DNA of 64,000 bases. It comes from Promicromonospora umidemergens (lineage in GTDB: Bacteria; Actinomycetota; Actinomycetes; Actinomycetales; Cellulomonadaceae). Within the stretch, counting starts at the first letter, position 1. Each line of letters begins with the position of its first letter. Shown here in pieces: positions 17,392 to 28,032 of the stretch. The translations under genes were made by a program, and so were the position numbers. The stretch covers positions 428,346-492,345 of the forward strand of contig NZ_JAMTCT010000003.1 of NCBI RefSeq assembly GCF_024171995.1, given 5' to 3'. The notes under the pieces were generated by a model. That model saw nothing but the letters and a program-made list of their open reading frames with translations, did not search any database and was not told where the DNA came from.

Positions 17392-18891
17392 TCAGGCCGC
17401 GGGTGCGGTCTGAGTGGGGGTTCCTGCGTCGTCCGGGCTGGTTTCACCCACACGGGTGTGTGGGCCAGTGCCGTCCCGTCGGCAAGCCTTGATGTCGGGG
17501 CCGGCTGCTTGACGGTCCCCGTCCTGAGCTTCTTCACCACGAATGTGGTCCTCGGCCCAGGCGGCGAGGTTAGCGGCGGCGTTCAGGTCCCGATCCAGGA
17601 CCAGCCCACACGAACCGCACTCGAACGTGCGCTCTTTCAGCGTCAAGCCCTTGCGCAGCGTGCCGCAGTCGGAGCACGTCTTGGAAGACGCGAACCACCG
17701 GTCCGCGACCACGACCTGCCCGCCGTGCCAGTGTTGTTTGTAGGTGATCTGGCGGGCCAGCTCACCCCACGCAGCATCCGCGACGGCGCGAGCGAGCCGC
17801 CGGTTGGACATGATGCCGGTGATGTTCAGGTCTTCCAGGACCAGCCTGTCGTGTGTCTTGACCAGCTGGTTGGAAACCTGATGCAGGAAATGCTGCCGGG
17901 CATCCCGCACCCGGGAGTGATGCATTGCCAGACGCGCGGCGGCTTTGCGCCGGTTCGCCGAACCGCGCTTCGTGCGCGCGACCGCACGGGCCAGACGACG
18001 CTGTTGACGCAGTCCCGTGGCCAGTGTCTTGGGTGCCTGGACACGGTGGGTTTCGGTCCCGTCCCGGGTTCCGGCGACGACCAGGGCGTGCAGCCCACGG
18101 TCCACGCCTACCCACCCGGTCGCGTCGTCGGTTGGGCGGGGCCGGTGCTGGGCCGAGGGATGCAGGTCGGCGGCCTCTACGGTTACGGAGATCCACCATC
18201 GGCGGGTGCCGCGTGTGATGGTGGCCTGCAGGATCCGGGCACGACCGTTCGCGATCATCCGGCGCAAGCGGCGGGTGTTCTCCCGGACGCGGATGCTGCC
18301 GATCCTGGGGAGGATCACGGACCGCGGACGATCCAGCCCGACCCGGATCGAGGCGCGTCCTGCGGTGGTCTTGTTCCGCATCCGGAACGACCCGCCCGTC
18401 TGGGCCTTCTTCTTGAACCTCGGGTGCCTGATCGGGCGGCCGTTGCGCTTCCCGGATCGGGAGGCGATCCACGCAGCAAGGCCGCGACTGAGGTCGACGG
18501 CTGCCTCCTCTGAGACCTGCGCCGAGACCTCACTGCGCCAGGCCAGGCCGGTCACCTCCACCTCGGCGACACCCGCGCACGAGACCAGGAACCGTCGCCC
18601 GGCAGCTTCGGACCTCTTCCACGAGTTGAAGGCGTTGATCAGGCTGAACCCAGACCACGGCACCGCCAGCACGGCCGTCTCGTCAGTAGCAGAAACGCTA
18701 GATGCGTCACGATCGGCTTTGCCATCACCGTCGGCATCCTTATCCGGGCGACCACCTGCTGCGCGGGCGTCCAGGTGCAGTCGCAGGCACTGGTTGTACG
18801 CAAACCGGGCCGCACCCACATGGCGCGCGAGCGCCACCGTCTGCTCGACCGTGGGGTCGAGGCAGAACCGGAAGGTGGTGTGCCGAGCCAT
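17392..18891 (-). CDS. tnpB: TnpB RNA-guided endonuclease (IS200/IS605/IS607-type accessory protein)
   Basis: The 499-residue product has the OrfB N-terminal helix-turn-helix region (FRFCLDPTVEQTVALARHVG), a bridge region rich in Arg, and the split RuvC-like nuclease: Asp264 in GWVGVDRGL, Glu353 in LVLEDLNI, and Asp435 in VLDRDLNAAANL. The zinc ribbon is Cys406/409/425/428. All catalytic residues are present, so it looks active. An acidic insertion at about 45-75 is unusual. No tnpA transposase lies beside it, so the element would be non-autonomous. Its end lies 93 bases before the MFS gene. Confidence 0.95.
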   Translation of the reverse strand: MARHTTFRFCLDPTVEQTVALARHVGAARFAYNQCLRLHLDARAAGGRPDKDADGDGKADRDASSVSATDETAVLAVPWSGFSLINAFNSWKRSEAAGRRFLVSCAGVAEVEVTGLAWRSEVSAQVSEEAAVDLSRGLAAWIASRSGKRNGRPIRHPRFKKKAQTGGSFRMRNKTTAGRASIRVGLDRPRSVILPRIGSIRVRENTRRLRRMIANGRARILQATITRGTRRWWISVTVEAADLHPSAQHRPRPTDDATGWVGVDRGLHALVVAGTRDGTETHRVQAPKTLATGLRQQRRLARAVARTKRGSANRRKAAARLAMHHSRVRDARQHFLHQVSNQLVKTHDRLVLEDLNITGIMSNRRLARAVADAAWGELARQITYKQHWHGGQVVVADRWFASSKTCSDCGTLRKGLTLKERTFECGSCGLVLDRDLNAAANLAAWAEDHIRGEEAQDGDRQAAGPDIKACRRDGTGPHTRVGETSPDDAGTPTQTAPAA

Positions 18892-19121
18892 ACCCGAACG
18901 TTAGACCGAGACACCGACACCGACCCGCGACCGAAGCTCAAAGGAACGCTCCATGAGACCCACGAAGCCACGACTCGGCCGCTGTCACCTGACAACTCGG
19001 CACCCGCCTGGCACGCTTACACAATTCACCGATGCCCTCTGAGATCAGCCCGCCAAATTCCCGGGGATCCCGCGCCCCGGCGCACTGTGCCCGACGCCGG
19101 ATGAAAGAGAGAAGGAATCCG

Positions 19122-20243
19122 ATGACCCGCCAGACCCTACGACCGACCCTCGCGAAGGTCGCCGAGCTGGCCGGTGTCTCCGTCTCCACCGCGTCGCTCG
19201 CGTTCTCCGGCGCGGGGCCCATCACGCCGGAGACCCGGGAGAAGGTGCTGGCCGCCGCTCGTGAGCTCGCGTACTCCGGCCCGAACCCCCTGGGCAGGCA
19301 GCTCCGGTCGGGGCGCTCCGGGATCGTGGGCGTCGTGATCGGCGACCAGCTGGGCCGGTCGTTCCGGGACCCTGTCTCCACCCAGGTGCTGCACGGCCTG
19401 GTCTCCGCGATCGGCGAGCAGGGGCTGGGCGTGCTGCTCGTCCCCGGGATGCCGCAGGGCGCCACCGCGCAGTCCGTCGGTCTCGCCGCCGAGGCCGGGC
19501 TGCCCCCCGCCGTCGACCCGCTGGTCGAGGCCGCCGCCATGGACGTGGCCGTGCTGGTGTGGGGAACCCTCGAGGACGACCCGAACCTCGCCGCCCTGCA
19601 GCGCCGGGGCGTCCCGGTGGTGATCGGCGAGGGCCAGCACGTGCCCGGCGTACCCGTGGTCAGCGTCGACGACCGCCGGGGCGCCGCGGAGGCGGTGCGG
19701 CACCTGGTCGAGCTCGGGCACACGCGGATCGCGGAGATCGCGCTGCCGTTCGGCCGGGACGAGCGCTCGGGGATCGTCGACGCCGACCGGCTCGCCACCG
19801 CTGAGCGCACGCCCACCCGGAACCGGCTGGCCGGTGTGCGGGACGTCATCGAGCCGGTCATCTCGTGGGAGACGCCCGCCTCGCTCGTGGAGCACGGGCG
19901 CGACGCCGCCACCGAGATCCTGTCCGAGTGGGCTCCCGCCCGGGACCGTCCGACGGCGATCATCGCCCACTCCGACCTGCTCGCCGCCGGCGCGGTGATC
20001 GCCGCCCGCGAGCTCGGCCTGCGCGTGCCCGACGACGTGTCCGTGGCCGGGTTCGACGGGCTCGACCTGCCGTGGCTCTCCCCCGACCTCCTGACCAGCG
20101 TGCACCAGCCCCTCGTCGAGAAGGGCCGCGCGCTCGGTCTGGCCGTCATCGCGCTCCTCGCCGGCGAGGATCCGGAGTCGGTCGTGCTCCCGGTCAGCCT
20201 GGTGGAAGGCACGACAACAGGCCCGGTCCCGGACCTTCCCTGA
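19122..20243 (+). CDS. LacI family transcriptional regulator
   Basis: The 373-residue protein starts at the ATG after AGAGAAGG. Its DNA-binding domain is TLAKVAELAGVSVSTASLAF followed by a hinge helix (NPLGRQLRSGRSG). The periplasmic-binding-like effector domain runs to the end (AIIAHSDLLAAGAVIAAREL, VSVAGFDGLDLPW). No sugar operon is adjacent: thiC lies convergently beyond a palindrome and tnpB divergently upstream, so the target is unknown. The 230-base gap before it (18892-19121) shows no gene and must hold its promoter and the left end of the tnpB element. Confidence 0.94.
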   Translation: MTRQTLRPTLAKVAELAGVSVSTASLAFSGAGPITPETREKVLAAARELAYSGPNPLGRQLRSGRSGIVGVVIGDQLGRSFRDPVSTQVLHGLVSAIGEQGLGVLLVPGMPQGATAQSVGLAAEAGLPPAVDPLVEAAAMDVAVLVWGTLEDDPNLAALQRRGVPVVIGEGQHVPGVPVVSVDDRRGAAEAVRHLVELGHTRIAEIALPFGRDERSGIVDADRLATAERTPTRNRLAGVRDVIEPVISWETPASLVEHGRDAATEILSEWAPARDRPTAIIAHSDLLAAGAVIAARELGLRVPDDVSVAGFDGLDLPWLSPDLLTSVHQPLVEKGRALGLAVIALLAGEDPESVVLPVSLVEGTTTGPVPDLP

Positions 20244-20275
20244 CCCACCGGGCTCCCGCGGTAGCCGGGGCCACA

Positions 20276-20341
20276 GTGGTCGGTAGAAGGTCAGGTATTC
20301 GGCAGCTCGAGGTGCCGACTACCTGACCTTCTACCGACCAC
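20276..20341. repeat. 66-bp intergenic palindrome, copy 1 of a two-member family
   Basis: Arms GTGGTCGGTAGAAGGTCAGG... pair perfectly over 22 bp, then after one mismatch over six more, around a short GC-rich loop. It lies exactly between the convergent ends of the LacI gene and thiC. A closely related palindrome is at 23818-23879. It could work as a bidirectional terminator although no U-tract is present, or be a small dispersed repeat. Confidence 0.85.
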
Positions 20342-20354
20342 GGACGCGCTGGGG

Positions 20355-22244
<1,890 letters not shown>

Positions 22245-22290
22245 TCGCGCACGACGTTAGCACCGGGACGCCGTATCGGTCGCCTGGTCT

Positions 22291-22357
22291 CTCTTTCGAG
22301 GTCAAAGTTTCTTCGCTCTCAGGCGCCGCAGAGCGAAGAAACTTCGACTTCGAAAGC
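22291..22357. repeat. long inverted repeat between thiC and the C39-like gene
   Basis: AAGTTTCTTCGCTCT pairs perfectly with AGAGCGAAGAAACTT across a 10-base loop. Outside this core the arms continue imperfectly with CTTTCGA/TCGAAAG. The site lies upstream of both divergent genes. It could be a dyad operator or cruciform; a termination role for either neighbour is unlikely from its position. Confidence 0.7.
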
Positions 22358-22457
22358 GCCGCTCGGTGCAGGTCCTTCTGTCTCGCGCTGTGCTCTGATA
22401 GAGAAGGCACCAGGGCTCGCTCCACACCAGGAGCGGGCACAGGACATGGAGGCAGGC

Positions 22458-23804
22458 ATGTCGATTCGAGGAAAGCTGCGGACAAGGGCGTTCGCGCTGG
22501 CGGCGATGGGAGCGCTCGTGGTGCAAGCAGGGATCGTGGCGAGTGCGGTACCCGCGGCAGGTGAGCCCGATCCGGGCACTGCGGCGTCGGACAACCAGAT
22601 CACGCTGACCGCATGGGACGGGCACCGCGAGCTCCGGGCGGGCAAGATGTCGAACCTGCGGCCGGGCGCCAAGGGCGGGCTCGTGCTGCGCGGGGCGGGC
22701 GAGACCGTCGAGTACACCGACCCGTTCGGTGACGGCACACCGGTCACCTACGAGACGGGCCGGTGGACGTCGCCGGTCGTCGAGACCGGATACCTGGTCG
22801 ACGAGTCCGTGAGCTCGTGGAACGCCGTCACCCCCACTGGCACCTGGGTGGAGGTCGAGTTCCGCGGCCGCAAGGCCGACGGGACCTGGACCAAGTGGTT
22901 CGTGATGAGCCGCTGGGCGTCGGGGGCCGAGTTCGCGCCGGCCGACGGCAGCGTCGGCGACATCCACCGCACGTCCGTGGACGGCCAGACCGACGCGGAC
23001 GCGTACCTGTTCACGGACACCTACGTCGCGAAGTCGGGCCACGAGCCGGACGCGTTCCAGACCCGGGCAACGCTGTACCGGCCGGAGGGCACCCGGGTCT
23101 CGCCACGGCTCGACTCGGTGAGCACCATGACGAACGAGTACCTGCCCGACTCGCACTACACGGGCACCACCGACTTCACGCTCGGGCGCGAGGTCGAGCT
23201 CGACGTGCCGGGGTTCAGCCAGAACATCCACCGCGGCGAGTACCCCGAGTTCGGGGGCGGCGGTCAGGTGTGGTGCTCGCCGACGTCGTCCACGATGGTG
23301 ATCTACTCCTACGGGCTGGAGGTGCCCGCCGAGGAGCTGGAGGGCATCGAGGCGCCGAACGGCGACCCGCAGGTCGACTACGCCGCCATGCGCACCTGGG
23401 ACTACGCGTACGAGGGCGCGGGCAACTGGCCGTTCAACGCCGCCTACGCGAGCACGTTCGGCCTGGAGTCCTTCGTGACCCGGCTGCGCTCCCTCGCGGA
23501 GGCCGAGCGGTTCATCGCGGCAGGGATCCCGCTCATCCTCTCGATCAACTTCGAGGAGGAGGAGATGCCGGAGGCCGGTTACGGCACCAACGGGCACATC
23601 GTCACGCTCGTCGGGTTCACGGCCGACGGCGACCCGATCATCAACGACCCGAACAAGGCCAGCAACGAGGCGGTGCGCTCCGTCTACACGCGGGAGAACT
23701 TCGAGCGCGTGTGGCAGACGTCGACCGACGGCATCACGTACGTCTACCACCCGAAGGACGTGCGGCTGCCGCGCACCCTGCCGGGGGTCACGCCGAACTG
23801 GTGA
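22458..23804 (+). CDS. secreted peptidase C39-like family protein
   Basis: The ATG at 22458 follows GGAGGCAGGC (an in-frame ATG at 22446 is the alternative). The 448-residue product has a Sec signal peptide (FALAAMGALVVQAGIVASAVPAAG). A beta-rich N-terminal region follows, then a papain-like C39-type domain with the nucleophile in GQVWCSPTSSTM and the His in YGTNGHIVTLVGF, followed by an Asp (IINDPNKASN). Such proteins cleave extracellular peptides or wall-linked substrates. The frame is also open for 2 kb upstream, but that is an antisense shadow of thiC. Confidence 0.9.
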   Translation: MSIRGKLRTRAFALAAMGALVVQAGIVASAVPAAGEPDPGTAASDNQITLTAWDGHRELRAGKMSNLRPGAKGGLVLRGAGETVEYTDPFGDGTPVTYETGRWTSPVVETGYLVDESVSSWNAVTPTGTWVEVEFRGRKADGTWTKWFVMSRWASGAEFAPADGSVGDIHRTSVDGQTDADAYLFTDTYVAKSGHEPDAFQTRATLYRPEGTRVSPRLDSVSTMTNEYLPDSHYTGTTDFTLGREVELDVPGFSQNIHRGEYPEFGGGGQVWCSPTSSTMVIYSYGLEVPAEELEGIEAPNGDPQVDYAAMRTWDYAYEGAGNWPFNAAYASTFGLESFVTRLRSLAEAERFIAAGIPLILSINFEEEEMPEAGYGTNGHIVTLVGFTADGDPIINDPNKASNEAVRSVYTRENFERVWQTSTDGITYVYHPKDVRLPRTLPGVTPNW

Positions 23805-23817
23805 GGGCCCGGGTGGT

Positions 23818-23879
23818 GGTCGGTAGATAGTCAGGTGATCGGCAGTCCGAGCTGCCGATCACCTGACCTTTTGCCGACC
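23818..23879. repeat. 62-bp intergenic palindrome, copy 2 of a two-member family
   Basis: Arms GGTCGGTAGATAGTCAGGTG... and the matching CACCTGACCTTTTGCCGACC pair with a few mismatches around a TCCGAG centre. Sequence and organisation match the copy at 20276-20341. It also separates two convergent genes, here the C39-like protease and the amidase. Confidence 0.85.
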
Positions 23880-23888
23880 GCTCTGGTC

Positions 23889-26141
23889 CTACCTCGCCGT
23901 GACCTGCTTCGGGGGTGAGGTGTACGTCGCCGGTGTGTGGCCCGGGGCCGAGACCGTCACCTCGAGCGTGAGCTCGGCGCCCCGGTCGCGGCCGGTCACC
24001 AGGTACCGGCTGCCGGTCGCCCAGCGCACCGGTTCACCGTCACGCATCCACTGGTAGGCCACGTCCACGTCGTCCGGCAGGTACGTACCGGCCTCCGCGC
24101 GCAAGAGGCGGCCCGGCTTGGCCCGGCCCTCGATGGTCGGACCGGACACGTCCGCCACCACCGGGTCGTGCAGCTCCACGTCGTCGGCGTTGACGAACAC
24201 GTGGCGGTGCGCCAGCCAGAGCTGGTAGTACACGTCGTCGCCGCGCACCACCGTGCGGTCGCCCGGCCCGGAGCCGTCGAACGTGGCGGCCCGGTAGTAG
24301 TCGGAGGCCACGTGGTCGTCGGCCACCGCGTACGTCTGCTCCGCGCCGACCTGGTACTCGATCGGCGTGACAGCCTGCACCGGGACGCCCGGGTGCTCCT
24401 CGTAGGCAGCCGCCTCCGGGTAGGCCCGGCCGAAGACGGGCGCCGGGACGTCTCCCGCGACGGTGACCGTCTTCGCCGTGGCAGGCACCACCACCGGCCG
24501 GTCAGCCGGGTTGTGCAGCCATGCCAGCGAGCCGGCCCACCACACGCCGAGCCAGTCACCCTCGACCCGGTCGACGACCAGCTTGTGGCCGGACTGCACG
24601 CGCGCGCTCACGTCGCTCGCGTACGTGGTCCCGTTCGACCCGTCCGGCTTCCAGCCCGGGTCCTTCGCCAGCGGCGCGTCGTCGGACGGCGACTGGTGCA
24701 GGTACCGGAAGTTGGTGCCGGCCCCCTCAACGCAGGCGCCCGAACCCGGGGACGCCGCCTCGCAGCCCGTCACGGTGTTCGGGTTGTCGGCGTACCCGGT
24801 GCGCACCTCGACGACGTCGCCCGGCCGGACGTCGGTCGTCGCCTCCAGGTCACCGCCGATGGGGGCACCGAGCAGCTCGAAGTAGTGGTCCCAGTCCCAG
24901 TACGGGCCCGGGTCCCAGTGCACGTTCTTGGTGTACCCGGGCAGGATGCCCGGCACCTGGTCGTGGCCGATGACGTGCGCCCGGTCGAGCGGGATGCCGT
25001 GCTCCGCAGCGAGGTGGCGCACCAGCGCCGCCGACGACTGGTACATCGCCTCCGTGTACCAGTCCCCCGTGCCGGCCCAGCCCTCGTGCTCCAGGCCGAT
25101 CGAGTGCATGTTCAGGAACCAGTTGCCCGCGTGCCAGCCGACGTCGGCCGGGTCGAGGTGGTTCGCCACGTGCCCGTCCGAGGACCGCAGCGTGTAGTTC
25201 CACGCCAGGTAGGTCGGGTCCTGCACCAGGTTGACCGTTGGCTGGTAGGCCGTCTCGGTGTCGTGGATCAGGATGTAGTCGAGCGAGGGTCCGCCCGCGC
25301 CGGTGCGGTCGGCCTGGTCGTGGTTGCCGTAGTCCCCGGTGCCGCCCGGGAGGTCCGGCGAGGCCTTCTCGTACGGGGCGGGCAGCCACTCGCAGCCCAG
25401 GTCCTCGGGGCAGTCCGCCTCCGGGTCGCTCGTGCTCGCGGTCCGCGGCACGACGACGTCCTGGTTGCCGGTGAGGACGACCGCACCGTCCGCGGGAGTG
25501 GTGGTGCCGGCACCCTGTCGGAGGGTCTCGTACACCTGTGCAGCGAAGCTCTGGACGTCGCTCATGCGGGCCACTGCGCCCTCCCACGCGGCCAAGGCGT
25601 CCGACGTCGTAGCGGCAGGCTCGGCGTCGACCGCGCCGTCGCGCACTGCCTGGGCCTGGTAGGACGCGAGCAGGGCTGCGCCACCGCACACGTTGGCCTG
25701 AGCGTCGGACTTCAGGGTGGCCTCGTCGAGACCCGTGAGCGCCGCCGCGCGGGCGAGCTCCGGGGTCCCCTCGCGCGCCGGGCCCTCCTTGTCGTTGACG
25801 GCCGACAGGGGAAGCCCGTCGCCGTGCGCGTGGCCGAGCCCGCCACCGCCGTCGAGGTTGAACACCCCGTAGCCGCCGTCGGCGCTGACCTGGCCGGCAT
25901 GCTGGTCCCAGCGCGACTCCATGTACGACACCCCCTTGAGCAGGTCCGCAGGCACCCCGGTGGCCTCGGCGGCCGCCGAGAACGCCTCGTCGAGCGAGCC
26001 GGCGGCGCGGACAGCTGCGCAGACGACGACGCCGTCGTCGGTCGCCGCTGTCGGGGCCGCATCGGCCGCCGAGAGGGGAATGAGTGGAAGGAGCAGCCCG
26101 GCCGCTGTGGCCAAGGCTGTAGTGCGCCGTCGTGACGTCAC
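23889..26141 (-). CDS. secreted N-acetylmuramoyl-L-alanine amidase with C-terminal Ig-like domain
   Basis: From the GTG at 26141 the product is 750 residues. It has a signal peptide (ALATAAGLLLPLIPLSAADA) and a helical N-terminal domain with GVSYMESRWDQHAG that resembles a lysozyme/SLT-like region. A central Amidase_2 (PGRP) domain shows YILIHDTETAYQ, HLDPADVGWHAGNW and HVIGHDQVPG, with His ligands consistent with a zinc amidase. Further beta-rich segments and an Ig-like repeat (GRLLRAEAGTYLPDDVDVAY) close the protein. It probably remodels or lyses cell wall outside the cell. Confidence 0.92.
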   Translation of the reverse strand: MTSRRRTTALATAAGLLLPLIPLSAADAAPTAATDDGVVVCAAVRAAGSLDEAFSAAAEATGVPADLLKGVSYMESRWDQHAGQVSADGGYGVFNLDGGGGLGHAHGDGLPLSAVNDKEGPAREGTPELARAAALTGLDEATLKSDAQANVCGGAALLASYQAQAVRDGAVDAEPAATTSDALAAWEGAVARMSDVQSFAAQVYETLRQGAGTTTPADGAVVLTGNQDVVVPRTASTSDPEADCPEDLGCEWLPAPYEKASPDLPGGTGDYGNHDQADRTGAGGPSLDYILIHDTETAYQPTVNLVQDPTYLAWNYTLRSSDGHVANHLDPADVGWHAGNWFLNMHSIGLEHEGWAGTGDWYTEAMYQSSAALVRHLAAEHGIPLDRAHVIGHDQVPGILPGYTKNVHWDPGPYWDWDHYFELLGAPIGGDLEATTDVRPGDVVEVRTGYADNPNTVTGCEAASPGSGACVEGAGTNFRYLHQSPSDDAPLAKDPGWKPDGSNGTTYASDVSARVQSGHKLVVDRVEGDWLGVWWAGSLAWLHNPADRPVVVPATAKTVTVAGDVPAPVFGRAYPEAAAYEEHPGVPVQAVTPIEYQVGAEQTYAVADDHVASDYYRAATFDGSGPGDRTVVRGDDVYYQLWLAHRHVFVNADDVELHDPVVADVSGPTIEGRAKPGRLLRAEAGTYLPDDVDVAYQWMRDGEPVRWATGSRYLVTGRDRGAELTLEVTVSAPGHTPATYTSPPKQVTAR

Positions 26142-26245
26142 GCGGAGATCCTCTCGTCGACTCCGTACATACGTGGACGAGAGAATCACACCCGATCCGG
26201 GCGCGCATGAGAAGGGTTCCGGGTCAAGAACCCGAAACGGGTGCG

Positions 26246-26668
26246 TCAGACGCGGACGAGCACCTGGGTACGGCCCAGCACCTTGGCTCCGTCGACCGTG
26301 ACGGCGAGGTCCACGCGAACGGTGCCGGCATCGGCGTCGATCACGCCGACCGTGCCGGTGACCTCGATCTGCGCTGTGCCAGGGTTGGGCACCTCGACGG
26401 GCTTGGTGAACCGCGACTGATAGTCGACGACGGCGCCCGGGTCGCCCGCCCACTCCGAGACCAGGCCGACGACGGTGCCCATGGTGAGCATGCCGTGCGC
26501 GATGACGCCGGGCAGGCCCGCACCCTCTGCGACCTTGTCGTTCCAGTGGATCGGGTTGAAGTCACCGCTCGCGCCCGCGTAGCGGACGAGCGCCGCACGG
26601 TCGAACGTGACGGTGCGCGTGCCGATCACGTCGCCGACGGCGAGGTTGGCGATATCGGGGCGGCTCAT
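26246..26668 (-). CDS. MaoC-like dehydratase (HadB-type)
   Basis: The 140-residue protein has the hydratase-2 motif region YAGASGDFNPIHWND and GLPGVIAHGMLTMG, with the catalytic Asp and His. It starts inside the stop of the preceding gene (4-base overlap), so the two are coupled. In mycobacteria the equivalent HadA/HadB pair performs the 3-hydroxyacyl-ACP dehydration of FAS-II; in this lineage the acyl substrate is not certain. Confidence 0.94.
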   Translation of the reverse strand: MSRPDIANLAVGDVIGTRTVTFDRAALVRYAGASGDFNPIHWNDKVAEGAGLPGVIAHGMLTMGTVVGLVSEWAGDPGAVVDYQSRFTKPVEVPNPGTAQIEVTGTVGVIDADAGTVRVDLAVTVDGAKVLGRTQVLVRV

Positions 26669-27150
26669 GCGTCCTCACCTCGGATCGCGAGCGTGGACGT
26701 CACGGTGGCGACGTGCTCGCCCGGTGTGTCCGCCTCGGGGGACGGGACCTCGACGCTCTCCGGCATCGCGTAGATCTCGCAGCGCGTGGTCACCATGCTG
26801 ATGGCCCCGCGGGAGATGATCCGGTCCACGTACAGCACCGTCGTCAGCTCGTCGCCGGCGACGACGGGGCGGTGGTGCACGAAGCGCTCGTCCGCGTGGA
26901 CCACGCGCGAGAAGTCGATGTCGGCCACCGGGTCGCTGATGTACTGCGACTCGGCGCGCTGCGCCACGACCACGGCGAACGTGGGCGGAGCGACCAGGTC
27001 CGGATAGCCCAGACCCCGCGCTGCCACGAGATCGTGGTGCGCGGGGTGGGTGGCACCGACGGCGCTGGCGAACTCGCGGATCTTCTCGCGGCCTACGGAG
27101 TAGGGAGCGTCGGCCGGGTAGACCCGGCCCTCGAAGTCAGCGTTCGCCAC
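26665..27150 (-). CDS. FAS1-like dehydratase (MaoC N-terminal domain, HadA-type)
   Basis: The 161-residue product (GTG start) matches the half hot-dog family with EGRVYPADAPYSVGREKIRE, GATHPAHHDLVAARGLGYPD and VVHADERFVHHRPVVAGDEL. It would pair with the MaoC protein encoded directly downstream, one subunit supplying substrate binding and the other catalysis. It lies 25 bases after rpmG, as in many actinobacteria. No good SD is visible before the GTG; alternative in-frame starts are not better. Confidence 0.92.
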   Translation of the reverse strand: MANADFEGRVYPADAPYSVGREKIREFASAVGATHPAHHDLVAARGLGYPDLVAPPTFAVVVAQRAESQYISDPVADIDFSRVVHADERFVHHRPVVAGDELTTVLYVDRIISRGAISMVTTRCEIYAMPESVEVPSPEADTPGEHVATVTSTLAIRGEDA

Positions 27151-27175
27151 GTCGGTGTGAACTTGCTACCGAGAC

Positions 27176-27346
27176 TCAGCGAGTCTCGCGGTGCGACGTG
27201 TGCTTGCCACAGCGCGGGCAGAACTTCGCCAGCTCCAGGCGGTCAGGGTCGTTACGACGGTTCTTCTTGGTGATGTAGTTCCGCTCCTTGCAGTCCACGC
27301 ATGCGAGCGTGATCTTCGGGCGGACATCCGCACTCTTGCTAGCCAT
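27176..27346 (-). CDS. rpmG: 50S ribosomal protein L33
   Basis: The 56-residue product starts [16 protein letters not shown] after GGAGGTGAGAG. It keeps the two zinc Cys pairs CVDC and CPRC, so it is the zinc-binding (C+) form. It contains the typical [20 protein letters not shown]. It follows tRNA-Met and precedes the dehydratase pair. Confidence 0.98.
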   Translation of the reverse strand: MASKSADVRPKITLACVDCKERNYITKKNRRNDPDRLELAKFCPRCGKHTSHRETR

Positions 27347-27430
27347 GGCTCTCACCTCCGCGCCTCGATGGGAGAGGCGCCATGTGTCTTCTCGTCGTCC
27401 GGCAGTAACGTCGGACGGATGTACTTGCTT

Positions 27431-27507
27431 TGGTAGCGAGGGCGGGGCTCGAACCCGCGACCTCACGATTATGAGTCGTGCGCTCTGACCAGCTGAGCTA
27501 CCCCGCC
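27431..27507 (-). tRNA. tRNA-Met (anticodon CAT)
   Basis: Minus strand: acceptor GGCGGGG/CCTCGCT with G-T pairs, D arm GCTCAGCTGGTCAGAGC, anticodon arm CACGACT-CAT-AATCGTG, T arm GCGGGTTCGAACCCCGC, discriminator A and an encoded CCA. The presence of a complete A1-U72-independent stem suggests the elongator form. Confidence 0.96.
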
Positions 27508-27593
27508 GCGCGTGACTGAACGCGAGACCGTCCGCCGCAATTATCTCACCAGCGAACCGATGAGAAGGACGGACGACCCCGCGCCGATCACAG

Positions 27594-27666
27594 AGCCCCG
27601 AAAGGGAATCGAACCCTTGACCTTCTCCTTACCATGGAGACGCTCTGCCGACTGAGCTATCGGGGC
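27594..27666 (-). tRNA. tRNA-Thr (anticodon GGT)
   Basis: Minus strand: acceptor GCCCCGA/TCGGGGC, D arm GCTCAGTCGGCAGAGC, anticodon arm TCTCCAT-GGT-AAGGAGA, T arm AAGGGTTCGATTCCCTT, discriminator T. CCA is not encoded. Confidence 0.97.
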
Positions 27667-27779
27667 GGCGAGGAAGACTCTACATGCCCTCCGGCCTGGC
27701 GTGAAATCGAATCGGGTGTGAGGTGCGCCGCGTCGCTCAGGAGCACCCGGACGGGCGCCCACAGCTCCCCCGAGGGAAA

Positions 27780-27817
27780 CAAGAACGGGGCGCCATCCGC
27801 TTGGATGACACCCCGTC
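27780..27817 (-). terminator. terminator of the tRNA-Tyr transcript
   Basis: Read on the minus strand, ACGGGGTGTCATCC pairs with GGATGGCGCCCCGT around AAGC, followed by TCTTGTTTC. It lies 8 bases past the end of tRNA-Tyr. Confidence 0.75.
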
Positions 27818-27824
27818 CGTCACG

Positions 27825-27906
27825 TGGCTGGTGAGGGATTCGAACCCACGTAGGCTGAGCCGTCTGATTTACAGTCAGATCCCTTTGGCCGCTCGGGCAA
27901 CCAGCC
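27825..27906 (-). tRNA. tRNA-Tyr (anticodon GTA)
   Basis: Minus strand, class II tRNA with a long variable arm: acceptor GGCTGGT/ACCAGCC, anticodon arm ATCTGACT-GTA-AATCAGA, variable arm CGGCTCAGCCTACG, T arm GGGTTCGAATCCC, discriminator A. CCA is not encoded. Confidence 0.97.
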
Positions 27907-28032
27907 GTGAACGTGCCCAACCATAGCGCCCTCCGGGCCCTCGCGAGAAATCGAAATGACGGCCCCGCCTGGTGACGCGTCCCACAGGCTCTGCCGGGGC
28001 TGGCGCGACCCCGTGCGACCTATCGTGACGCC

